Origin: Hyphomonas sp.
GTDB taxonomy: Bacteria; Pseudomonadota; Alphaproteobacteria; Caulobacterales; Hyphomonadaceae
DNA length: 64,000 nucleotides
Reading direction: 5' to 3'
Assembly (NCBI GenBank): GCA_013791775.1
Contig: VMTE01000035.1
Coordinates: 1 to 64,000 of the forward strand
Shown here: positions 10,074-17,712 of the stretch, in pieces
How positions within the stretch are numbered: position 1 is the stretch's first letter
Layout of the letters: each line of letters begins with the position of its first letter
The notes under the pieces: model-generated
Told to the model about the DNA's origin: nothing
What the model saw: the letters and a program-made list of their open reading frames with translations, nothing else
Databases searched by the model: none
Program-made: the position numbers and the translations under genes

Positions 10074-10275
10074 GACCGTCCCATGTCACTCGAACGTGAA
10101 CGCGACCGAACGGGAGCATTGCTGCGCCCCGCTTCAGCCGAAATGCGCACGGAATAGATCCGGCTCGCGCCGGTTCCGGAATTGAAGTTCGCGAGTGGAG
10201 GCGGAGCCATTGGTTTTGGTTGCTTTCGCTGTCTGACGATGCTTCATCTGAGCGGAGCATGAGGAGTCGCCGCGA

Positions 10276-10866
10276 ATGGCACATATTACAAACGCACCGG
10301 AAGATCAGCTTCAGAATATTTCGCCACTCCTTGGGCTTACGGAAGCGGCGATGGGCTTTGTTCCGAACTCGCTGAAGATCATGGCTCGCAATCCGGCTTT
10401 GCTACAGGGTTTCATGGGATTGACAGTTTCACTGATGGGGCCGAGCGCATCGCTTGCGCCGGATCTGCGTCAGTTGATTGCGCATATCGCAAGTGCCGCC
10501 GCTGGCTGCCGGTATTGCCAGGCCCATACAGCACACGGAGCAGAACGCGCCGGTGTATCAGCAGAAAAGATTGCCGCCGTATGGACGTATGAGACGAGCC
10601 CTCTCTTCAGCGAATCTGAGCGCGCCGCACTCACGTTGGCCCAGGCGGCTGGCAGTGTTCCGAATACCGCAGAAGGACATCATTTCGATGCCCTTAAGAA
10701 GCACTTTTCCGAAGATGAGATCGTGGAAATCGTGGGAATTGTGGCCCTTTTTGGCTTCCTAAATCGCTGGAACGATACGCTCGCAACACCCTTGGAGGAA
10801 TCCCCACTGGCATTCGCGGAGGCACAACTCGGGGCGGCCGGTTGGGCGGCGGGCAAGCACATCTGA
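10276..10866 (+). CDS. Carboxymuconolactone decarboxylase/AhpD-like protein
   Basis: 196 residues with the AhpD-like CMD fold. The signature CRYCQAHTAH contains Cys78 and Cys81 with His84, the redox-active CxxC-x2-H arrangement of peroxidase-type alkylhydroperoxidase-like proteins. A strong GAGGAG site lies about ten bases before the ATG. The protein probably acts in peroxide or thiol redox chemistry, but many members are uncharacterised and a role in aromatic degradation cannot be excluded. It is monocistronic and faces the convergent TonB receptor gene across a bidirectional terminator. Confidence 0.85.
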   Translation: MAHITNAPEDQLQNISPLLGLTEAAMGFVPNSLKIMARNPALLQGFMGLTVSLMGPSASLAPDLRQLIAHIASAAAGCRYCQAHTAHGAERAGVSAEKIAAVWTYETSPLFSESERAALTLAQAAGSVPNTAEGHHFDALKKHFSEDEIVEIVGIVALFGFLNRWNDTLATPLEESPLAFAEAQLGAAGWAAGKHI

Positions 10867-10969
10867 AGGCGTAAGAGCAGCCTGAGGCGCGACGTTCCAG
10901 TTGAAGGAGCGGCTGCGGCGCCCCAGCGACACTTTTGGCATTTTGTGAAACAATTTCGCGGCCTCAAAA

Positions 10970-11001
10970 AAAAGCCCTGCGGCGCGAGCCGCAGGGCTTT
11001 T
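10970..11001. terminator. Bidirectional intrinsic terminator
   Basis: A perfect stem AAAAGCCCTGCGGC, loop GCGA, GCCGCAGGGCTTTT, with A-rich sequence on the left and T on the right. It sits between the convergent CMD and TonB receptor genes, so it can serve both strands. Confidence 0.92.
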
Positions 11002-11023
11002 CATCCGATCATCTGCAGGCAGA

Positions 11024-13393
11024 TCAGAACGCCTTGCGGAAGGTGATCCCGAAGGTGCGCGGCTGGTTCACGTGGAAGGCGAGGCGTGCCCGGCCGCCGC
11101 GTTCGCGATTGAAAGAGAGATCTGCATCCTCGTCCGTCAGGTTGTTGACGTAGGCCGTTACAGACCAGTCCGCGAACTCGAGACCGGTGCTTAGGTTCAC
11201 CGTCGTGTATGCATCGAGGTTGAGGTCCACTAGGTCTTGCGGATTTTCAAGGCCTGTGAGCGCGCCGATGGCAAGCCCAGTGGCGCCCGGCAGGCCTTGC
11301 GTCGGCAGCTGGTCACTCGGCTGGGTGTAACGGTCGCCGATATGCTGGACCGAGCCAGAAACGAACGCATCCGCGCCAATCCAGTTGGGTGACCAGCGAT
11401 AGGTTCCTGCCGCCGACAGTTGCAGTTCCGGCACCGACGGCAGGCGATTGCCATCTTCGATGCCGCCAATCACGTTGCCGCCGCCATCGCGCACAGTGGA
11501 GTCGAACTTCGCTTCGAGAACGCTGGCCGAGAGGTTGAAGTCGAGCCCCGCTGCCGGGCTCCAGCCGAGTTCGGCTTCCAGGCCGGCCGTGTGCGCCTTG
11601 TCGACGTTGAACACGATCCGCGAGGAGCAGGAGCCCGCATCCAGCGTGACCTGCAGGTCCTCGATGTCGGTGTAGAAGACCGCTGTGTTGAACGTCACCG
11701 TTCCGGTCTGCGCCTTCAGGCCGGCTTCGTAGTTCCAAAGCTTCTCATCGCCGTAGCTCTGGAAGCCGCCGAATATCTGTTGGTCCTGCGGCGTGCAGAG
11801 CGGAACGTTGAGTGGATCGTTGACGCCGCCAAGCCGGAAGCCCTGGCTCGCCTGCGCGTTCAGAGTGATCGTGTCGGTCGCGTCATAGCTGACGAGCACG
11901 CGGGGTGTGAAACCGTCCGAGGACGTCGTATCCTGGACATTCGAGTCGCCGTTAGCAAACAGGCCGCCAGACGAGATCGTGCGATCTTCCTCGAAGTCGT
12001 AGAATCGTCCACCCGCGGTGACAGTCATCTTCTCGGTGAGGTCGTAGCTGGCCTCGCCGAACACCGCCCATTGTTCCAGCGAGTAAAAGAGGTCGGAGTT
12101 GAACGGAGAGTTGGCCGGGAACCCGTTGGCCACCGCCGCCGAAGTGCCGGCGCCGAGCGCGGCATCGGTGAATGCGTCATATCCCGGTGTCGGCAGACGC
12201 TGATTATAATCGCGGTCATTGCTCGAATAGAATACACCGCCCAGCCACTGGAACGGACCGTCATAATTGGAGCTGAGGCGCACTTCCTGCGTCAGACTTT
12301 CGTATGCGGTCACGTCGCGAAGGTTCGACGGAAGCGCAAACGCCGCCGGGGCGAACCCGAGATCGAACGACACGCTTTGCGTCAGGGCGCTGGCATCTCG
12401 GCTGACCAGGATATCCCGGTCGATGAAGCTCGTCACCGAGGTGAGCGTCAGGCTGCCGAGGTCGAGGCTGGCCGTCAGGTCGGCGATCAGCGTCTCGTCG
12501 GAGAATTCTTCGTCCCGCAACAGGTATTGCGTATTGTCCGGCAGGCTCGCGGTGCCCGACAGCCAGTTGAACGTTTCGGCCCGGTTGAAGCCGTCGGTGC
12601 CGATTTCCTGGTAGATTATGCGCGGTGTGATCGTCAGGGTATCGGTCGGCTGGAAGGTCAACGCGATCCGGCCGCCGGTGCGGTTGCCGCTGTTGACGTC
12701 TTCGCTCGCTGCTGGGCCGATCGCATCGATCCAGCCGGCATACTCGGTGTGGTAGCCGACCGCGCGCAGGGCGACTTTATCCCCCAGCGGCAGGTTGATC
12801 ATGCCTTTGACATGCCCGCCCGTGCCGCCATCATTGATCGTATTGACGTTGGCCTCAAGGCTGCCTTCCTGCGTGCCGATCACCGGCTGGTTGGTGATGT
12901 AACGCACCGTGCCGCCGACCGAGCCTGAACCGAACAGTGTGCCTTGAGGCCCGCGCAGGGTCTCCACACGGTTGAGGTCGAACAGGTCGATGTCTGGGGT
13001 GAACAGAGACAGCGAGATCACAGACTCGTCGAGATACACGCCCACCTGTTCTTTCACGCCTGGCTGGTCGCGCACAATCTGTCCGGCCGAGACGCCGCGG
13101 ATGGCCACCTGGCTCTGGCCGGGCCCGAGGTTCTGAATCGACAGGCCAGCAACGCTGCGGGCCACGTCTTCGAGGTTCGCTGCCCCGGTCCGCGCGATGT
13201 CCTCTGCGGTCTGCGCGTTGATGGAGAAGGGAACGTCCTGGATTGACGCGTCGCGCTTCGTCGCCGTCACGATGACGGTCTTCTGGCGCGCTTCGGTATC
13301 GTCTGTGCTCTGGGCAATCGCCACGGGCGCCATTGCGAGCATCGCAATGACCAGGGCCGAGGCCGAAACTTTCAGTTTCTGAGTGGTCTTCAT
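11024..13393 (-). CDS. TonB-dependent outer membrane receptor
   Basis: About 789 residues. A signal peptide (MKTTQKLKVSASALVIAMLA, then cleavage near AIAQS) is followed by a TonB-box-like segment (KTVIVTATKR). A plug domain (about 50-160, with 'VAIRGVSAGQIVRDQPGVKE' and 'VETLRGPQGTLFGSGSVGGT') and a C-terminal beta-barrel ending in F complete the receptor. A GGAGGAAACC ribosome site precedes the chosen ATG. Proteins of this sub-type take up large or poorly permeable substrates (glycans, lipids, siderophores) using TonB energy. No transporter or degradative partner is adjacent, so the substrate is unknown. The gene ends at the shared terminator. Confidence 0.92.
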   Translation of the reverse strand: MKTTQKLKVSASALVIAMLAMAPVAIAQSTDDTEARQKTVIVTATKRDASIQDVPFSINAQTAEDIARTGAANLEDVARSVAGLSIQNLGPGQSQVAIRGVSAGQIVRDQPGVKEQVGVYLDESVISLSLFTPDIDLFDLNRVETLRGPQGTLFGSGSVGGTVRYITNQPVIGTQEGSLEANVNTINDGGTGGHVKGMINLPLGDKVALRAVGYHTEYAGWIDAIGPAASEDVNSGNRTGGRIALTFQPTDTLTITPRIIYQEIGTDGFNRAETFNWLSGTASLPDNTQYLLRDEEFSDETLIADLTASLDLGSLTLTSVTSFIDRDILVSRDASALTQSVSFDLGFAPAAFALPSNLRDVTAYESLTQEVRLSSNYDGPFQWLGGVFYSSNDRDYNQRLPTPGYDAFTDAALGAGTSAAVANGFPANSPFNSDLFYSLEQWAVFGEASYDLTEKMTVTAGGRFYDFEEDRTISSGGLFANGDSNVQDTTSSDGFTPRVLVSYDATDTITLNAQASQGFRLGGVNDPLNVPLCTPQDQQIFGGFQSYGDEKLWNYEAGLKAQTGTVTFNTAVFYTDIEDLQVTLDAGSCSSRIVFNVDKAHTAGLEAELGWSPAAGLDFNLSASVLEAKFDSTVRDGGGNVIGGIEDGNRLPSVPELQLSAAGTYRWSPNWIGADAFVSGSVQHIGDRYTQPSDQLPTQGLPGATGLAIGALTGLENPQDLVDLNLDAYTTVNLSTGLEFADWSVTAYVNNLTDEDADLSFNRERGGRARLAFHVNQPRTFGITFRKAF

Positions 13394-13540
13394 GGTTTCC
13401 TCCGGGATTGGCTTGGGGTTGTTTTTGCCTGAAGAGCAGGCTTCCCCTGCCAAGCGGATTACACTTGTGGACCTTGGGCCGCGAGGTATTCGGGGCTCAC
13501 GATTTTGTGTAAACGCGGATTCCGGTTATATGAGGCAGAA

Positions 13541-14074
13541 ATGTCACGTGAAGTTCGCCTTTCGCATGATGCCAAGCCGGGTGCGGTTCGCCTTAGGAGC
13601 GAGTGGCGCGCCTCCGACGCCGACCTGATTGTTGACCTGCATCGCCGGGGATATGCCGGAGAAGGCGCGAGGTTCGGAGGTCATTTCCCGGACTATGTTG
13701 CGAGGACTGTCTCTGACGCCAATCTCGGGCGTGATGGCTATGCAAGTCGCGTCTGGTTTGCCGAGCGTGCGACCGAGACGCTCGGCTGCGCTGCGATGAT
13801 CGACCGAGGCCGGCGCGGGCAGCTGCGCTGGGTCGTTCTCATCCCCGAGGCGCGCGGCCTCGGTTTGGGCAAGGCGCTCTTCGATGCGACCATGAGCCAC
13901 GCTGCCGCGCAGAACTGGACAGAGGTGTTTCTCGAAACGACCAGCGGACTCGACGCCTCAATGCAGCTCTATCAAGCGAATGGTTTTATCGTCACCAGCG
14001 ACACCGAAGAAAGCCTTTGGGGCGGTCCCGGCCGGCTGATTGTGATGACGCGGCGCCTAGCTGCACCGGAGTAA
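13541..14074 (+). CDS. GNAT-family N-acetyltransferase
   Basis: 177 residues from an ATG preceded by GAGGCAGA. The acetyl-CoA binding loop is visible as VVLIPEARGLGLGKALFDAT, the R-G-x-G-x-G/A motif. A C-terminal LYQANGFIVTSDTEE is the usual GNAT motif B. The start has been moved downstream of an in-frame earlier codon for lack of a ribosome site there. The substrate is unknown. It resembles the acetyltransferase half of MarR-GNAT fusions but carries no MarR domain. It is transcribed away from the TonB receptor gene. Confidence 0.82.
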   Translation: MSREVRLSHDAKPGAVRLRSEWRASDADLIVDLHRRGYAGEGARFGGHFPDYVARTVSDANLGRDGYASRVWFAERATETLGCAAMIDRGRRGQLRWVVLIPEARGLGLGKALFDATMSHAAAQNWTEVFLETTSGLDASMQLYQANGFIVTSDTEESLWGGPGRLIVMTRRLAAPE

Positions 14075-14508
14075 GCAACCGTCACGCAAATCCGGTCGCG
14101 CGACAGGACGCCGGCGATCAGAAACTTACCGATCACATCGCCCTCCTGGGCACAGTGTCGGCGAATGGATCTTCACGTTTCAATAGATTTTGTCCATCTT
14201 CAGTCATTTATGCTTCGTGTGCGGATGGAACCCGGTTTTGCTCGATCACAGGAGCCCCTCGCCACGGAACCGGCGTGACGGCGTACAGAGGTCACGCGAT
14301 GCGTTGCGTTGTTGCAAGGCAGAATGACAAATCGCAAGTGCGGGCACGCTGACTAGGGAATCCGTCTAAATCAACTGATCGAACGCGAGGGCGTTTGAAA
14401 CTCAGTCAGCTCACGCACACGTGTGTCGACTTCATTTACTCGTGAATTCCAGAGCCGCGCAGCTGGGCGTACCTTTGCTTCAAGACCAAGATGCAGAGGA
14501 GAAGCATC
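14075..14508. other. Intergenic segment without recognised gene
   Basis: About 430 bp. No frame has a good start and a plausible protein. Towards its end, AGAGGAGAAG provides the ribosome binding site of the micro-ORF that follows. No convincing terminator or promoter was found. Confidence 0.5.
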
Positions 14509-14679
14509 ATGAACCATGCAGTAGAGCGTGCTATCAATTTCTACAGGCTGACCCAAGGCCCATTGAGGTGTCTTGCGGTTTGTGACCCTTGCGGACTTAG
14601 ATTCGGGGGCTCAGAGTTCAGCAAATCAAAGTCCACGATACCTGCACCAGTGCCTCCGTCCGCGAAGGGGACCAAGTGA
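14509..14679 (+). CDS. Putative 56-residue micro-protein with a CxxC motif
   Basis: A short frame beginning MNHAVERAINFYRLTQGPLR and containing AVCDPCGLRFGG. It has a good AGAGGAG Shine-Dalgarno a few bases upstream, and its TGA overlaps the ATG of the next gene (TGATG), which suggests coupled translation. The CDPC pair could bind metal or be redox-active, fitting the two cysteine motifs of the downstream protein. There is no family recognition. It might equally be a regulatory leader that controls initiation of the thioredoxin-fold gene. Confidence 0.4.
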   Translation: MNHAVERAINFYRLTQGPLRCLAVCDPCGLRFGGSEFSKSKSTIPAPVPPSAKGTK

Positions 14680-15320
14680 TGGGAACGCCGATCAGAAAGC
14701 CAGCTTCTTTCGACCGCAAGCCCGCGAAACTGACTCTCTATCGTTGGGCGGGAAAATGGGGCGTTTTCAAGGTAAAGGTGCCATGCGGTGAATGCACGCT
14801 GACGAGCGATGTGATCAAGGACGTGCTCGAAAACGAACTCTCCAACGTGATCGTCGAACTCGAAATCAAGGATTGGTTGAGCCATGTTCTCGAAGCTTTT
14901 TTCCGGGGTGCCCGACACGCTCCGGTGGTCCTGCTCAACGGCAAGGTGATCTCCCAAGGCGGCGCCCTGAACCGCGGCTTGCTTGCAGAAGCGGTTATGG
15001 CCGAGCACGTGATGCACTTTCCGATCGAGGGCACTCATGTGTTCGGCAAGGCGAATTGTGGGTATTGCAGCAAAGCCAAGGCCGTTCTTGATGCGGCGGG
15101 CGTTCAGTATGATTACCATGACGTCGTGCGCAATCCCGGTGCGATGTATGAAATGATCAGCCGAACGAAAGCCATCATTGGCCCGAGAGTGCCTGTCACA
15201 ACGCCGCAGATATGGATCGACGGCAACTATGTCGGCGGTTATGAGAACCTTGTTCGTCTGAACAGCGACGTTATTGCTGCATCAAGCGATGGGCCCAGAT
15301 TGTCCACGGCAATCGCGTGA
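14679..15320 (+). CDS. Tandem thioredoxin-fold/glutaredoxin protein
   Basis: About 213 residues with two thioredoxin-like halves. The C-terminal half (about 118-185) is a clear glutaredoxin: HVFGKANCGYCSKAK with Cys127 and Cys130, then VPVTTPQIWIDGNYVGGYEN, the cis-Pro and GG motifs. The N-terminal half (about 17-105) has CGEC (Cys36, Cys39), a hydrophobic strand APVVLLNGKVI resembling the cis-Pro region, and GGALNRG near the GG position, so it is probably a divergent second domain. A GTG three bases upstream is an alternative start. The likely role is disulphide or glutathione-mixed-disulphide reduction in the cytoplasm; there is no signal peptide. The partner is unknown. Confidence 0.75.
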   Translation: MGTPIRKPASFDRKPAKLTLYRWAGKWGVFKVKVPCGECTLTSDVIKDVLENELSNVIVELEIKDWLSHVLEAFFRGARHAPVVLLNGKVISQGGALNRGLLAEAVMAEHVMHFPIEGTHVFGKANCGYCSKAKAVLDAAGVQYDYHDVVRNPGAMYEMISRTKAIIGPRVPVTTPQIWIDGNYVGGYENLVRLNSDVIAASSDGPRLSTAIA

Positions 15321-15643
15321 GTTCCACGCACCTGGTTCTGCCAATCAGCGCCAATTGTAGCACGGCATCGACTTGCAGATCTTGATATCCAGGACATCAT
15401 AAATCGAAAATATGATCTGTGGATCATAAAAGCGATCTTGCTGATCGCGGGGGCGATGGAAATTGCATCATCGGAGATAGGTGCGATTGTGCTTGTAAAA
15501 TGAAGATCCGATTCTCAAACTGCAAGGGTTCATTATGAGATAAGATACCTTGCAAATCAGGAGTCGCGATCTCAATTCTCAAGGTTTTTTATAGTCTATG
15601 CTTGTTTATCCTTGCAAATTGATACTTTCGATACTAAAATGCA
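15321..15643. promoter_or_regulatory. AT-rich upstream region of the AAA/DUF4143 gene with repeated motif
   Basis: Clearly richer in A and T than the surroundings. The 10-mer CCTTGCAAAT occurs at 15548-15557 and 15610-15619, and ATTCTCAA also recurs. No gene was recognised in the segment. The composition suggests recently acquired DNA or a regulatory region for the ATPase gene. A protein-binding role is a guess. Confidence 0.4.
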
Positions 15644-16825
15644 ATGATGTTGAAGCGCCGCCTTACAGATACAATCGCTGAATATCTCAAGCAATTTCCA
15701 GCCGTGTGCCTGCTCGGGCCGCGTCAGGTTGGCAAGACTACCTTAGTTCGGAAGCACCAAGATATCTGGGCGGGTGGGCTCCCGCCTGACTATCTGGACC
15801 TTGAGAACCCCCAGGATTTGCAAAAGCTGGCCGGTGATCCAGTTGGCTACTTACAGCAGCAGCAAGGCCGATTGGTTATCCTTGATGAAGTTCAGCGCGC
15901 GCCAGACCTGTTCCATGTTTTGCGAGGCATAATCGATGAACGGCGTCTCGCTGGTGAAAAAGCAGGCCATTTTCTTTTGCTTGGATCAGCTTCCATAGAA
16001 CTGTTGAAGCAATCCAGCGAAACGTTAGCTGGCCGCATCGCCTATCTGGAACTGTGCCCGCTGGACGTTCTGGAAGTACCAGCGGATAACAAGTTGTGGT
16101 GGAGAGGCGGCTTTCCTGACAGTCTTCTGGCTGCAGATGACGCAGCAAGCGTGCGATGGAGAAATCAATTCATCACAACCTATCTGGAACGAGATATCCC
16201 TCTTTTGGGACCGCGCATTCCGGCCGAGACTCTGCGACGTTTCTGGACCATGCTGGCCCACAATCAGGGAGGCATGATCAATGCTTCTCAACTGGCGCGA
16301 AATCTCAGCGTCACAGCCAAGACAACTACCGGCTATCTGGACCTGCTAGTTGATTTGTTGTTGGTGCGCCGCCTTGAGCCCTACTACGTGAATATCAGCA
16401 AACGTCTGGTGAAATCCTCAAAGGTCTACATTCGTGATAGCGGCCTGCTGCACACCTTACTGTCGATAGACAGCCTCGACAATTTGTTGGGGCACCCTGT
16501 CGTCGGCATGAGCTGGGAAGGTCATGTCATTGAGAACCTTCTGCGCGTTGCTCCTGAGCGTACAAAAGCAAGTTTCTATCGCACGGCAACGGGCGTTGAG
16601 ATTGATCTGATATTGGAATTGCCCGGCAACAAACGCTGGGCGGTGGAGATCAAACGAACAACGGCGCCCAAGATCGAGCGCGGCCTCCGGGAAGCAATAG
16701 AAGATATCCAGCCCGACAAAGCATTCATTGTCTACGGCGGTACAGATCGATACCCCAAAGGCAATGGGATAGAAGCGGTCAGCTTGAGAGAAATGGCGAG
16801 TGAACTCGCTATGGCGTCAAAATGA
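15644..16825 (+). CDS. AAA ATPase with C-terminal DUF4143 domain
   Basis: 393 residues. Residues 25-33 are GPRQVGKTT, the Walker A loop; LVILDEVQRAPDLFHVLRGI carries Walker B and places the protein in the AAA_14 family. The C-terminal half has the DUF4143 features, including SSKVYIRDSGLLHTLL and a final FYRTATGVEIDLILELPGN with a restriction-endonuclease-like E-V/ID-L and VEIKRT. Such ATPases are common, usually monocistronic, frequent on mobile DNA, and of unknown physiological role. The gene lies in an AT-rich patch next to IS21 scars, consistent with horizontal origin. Two ATGs in a row are possible starts. Confidence 0.88.
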   Translation: MMLKRRLTDTIAEYLKQFPAVCLLGPRQVGKTTLVRKHQDIWAGGLPPDYLDLENPQDLQKLAGDPVGYLQQQQGRLVILDEVQRAPDLFHVLRGIIDERRLAGEKAGHFLLLGSASIELLKQSSETLAGRIAYLELCPLDVLEVPADNKLWWRGGFPDSLLAADDAASVRWRNQFITTYLERDIPLLGPRIPAETLRRFWTMLAHNQGGMINASQLARNLSVTAKTTTGYLDLLVDLLLVRRLEPYYVNISKRLVKSSKVYIRDSGLLHTLLSIDSLDNLLGHPVVGMSWEGHVIENLLRVAPERTKASFYRTATGVEIDLILELPGNKRWAVEIKRTTAPKIERGLREAIEDIQPDKAFIVYGGTDRYPKGNGIEAVSLREMASELAMASK

Positions 16826-16863
16826 TAGGCTAGGACAAAATCATAAAGTAAGGGGGGCGATCT

Positions 16864-17019
16864 GTGTGGGCGGAGTTCAAGGAAAAGACATTCGAAACAT
16901 ACTTCGTTGGCGAATTGAGACTTCTTACCAACATTCTTTATGCCCCCGATCAATTGCTCGCCAGCCGCTTCAATGTGGACGCCGTGCCGTGCTTCACCGG
17001 GCTGTGCGCGCCGCCGTGA
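16864..17019 (+). pseudogene. Remnant of an unidentified gene, N-terminal fragment
   Basis: AAGGGGGGCG precedes a GTG that opens VWAEFKEKTFETYFVGELRL, then LTNILYAPDQLLASRFNVDA and a stop after about 51 codons. The strong ribosome site and protein-like sequence suggest the true 5' end of a gene whose remainder was replaced by the IS21 scar. I do not recognise the family. It may have been a partner of the preceding ATPase. Confidence 0.35.
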
Positions 17020-17110
17020 ACAATGAGTTCGTGCCGGTGCGGCGCGACAATCAAGATGAGACTTGCGCGACAAACAGGATGAGAACGCTTCGGGGCGGGA
17101 ACGTAGGGAG

Positions 17111-17163
17111 TGTCAATCGGCGCGCAAAATTGACCCCCTATCGGCGTCCAAAATTGACCCCAC
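17111..17163. mobile_element. IS21-family terminal repeats (inverted relative to the 7.6 kb copy)
   Basis: It begins TGTCAATCGG and shows two successive units ending CAAAATTGACCCC, the multiple terminal-repeat structure recognised by IS21 transposase (IstA). The sequence up to about 17240 matches the tail found at 7493-7573 in the opposite orientation. The outer boundary at 17110/17111 is sharp. Confidence 0.75.
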
Positions 17164-17243
17164 CTAAGCTATGATAGCTGGTCCAGGCCGGTGTAACTTT
17201 TCAAACGAGTGGAGCCGGCCTGGGTCAGCGGGCGGCAAGGCGC

Positions 17244-17453
17244 TCAGGCTCGGTTCTTGAACCGCCAGCTGTCGTTGCCGGTCTCGATGATTTCGCAGTG
17301 GTGCGTGAGACGGTCGAGGAGTGCGGTGGTCATCTTTGCATCGCCGAACACGCTTGCCCATTCGCTGAAGCTCAGATTGGTCGTGATGACGACCCACCGG
17401 AAATCGTCGATGACCACCCGCAAAGTCGCCCGCTCCGCCAGCTCTCGGGACAA
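17244..17453 (-). pseudogene. IS21-family IstB ATPase, C-terminal fragment
   Basis: The frame contains [40 protein letters not shown] and DSWRFKNRA, the sensor-1/sensor-2 end of IstB. The Walker motifs and the N-terminal two-thirds are missing, and the first residues ([18 protein letters not shown]) do not join correctly. It is a decayed helper ATPase of an IS21 element; the istA transposase gene is not in the window. Confidence 0.82.
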
Positions 17454-17515
17454 GCGCTGCGCGGGCGACTTCGCTAACCGTCAGTTACACCACGCTGCGG
17501 GACACGATCGAAAAT

Positions 17516-17546
17516 GAGCACCGGTTCCCACCAGTCTGACACTACC
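17516..17546. repeat. Dispersed short repeat, copy C
   Basis: GAGCACCGGTTCCCACCAGT followed by CTGACACTACC. It aligns with copy A (GGAGACGGGTTC and CTGACAGCACC) and copy D. It lies between the IstB relic and the phospholipase gene. The following 17547-17712 is AT-richer and probably holds the phospholipase promoter. Confidence 0.5.
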
Positions 17547-17712
17547 TTGGCGATGTCATTTTTAAAAAATTCACAAAATCTTCCACCAGAAATGAAATAA
17601 ATTCATTCGACTGTCATGCAATCAGGCTAGGTCAGGCTGCAGGTAATGATCGGCCGATGCGGAGTGTCCAGACGACCTCGGCAGAAGCCGAAGTCATCGA
17701 GGATGTGACACC

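Noticed and set aside
11420..12928. 502-residue open frame antisense to the TonB receptor
   Set aside because: Its composition (rich in Arg, Gly, Ala) is typical of a shadow frame in a GC-rich gene, and the receptor on the other strand has full family motifs.
17611..17628. Possible phosphate-control (Pho) box before the phospholipase
   Set aside because: Only CTGTCAT matches; the second half-site at the required distance (TCAGGCT) does not.
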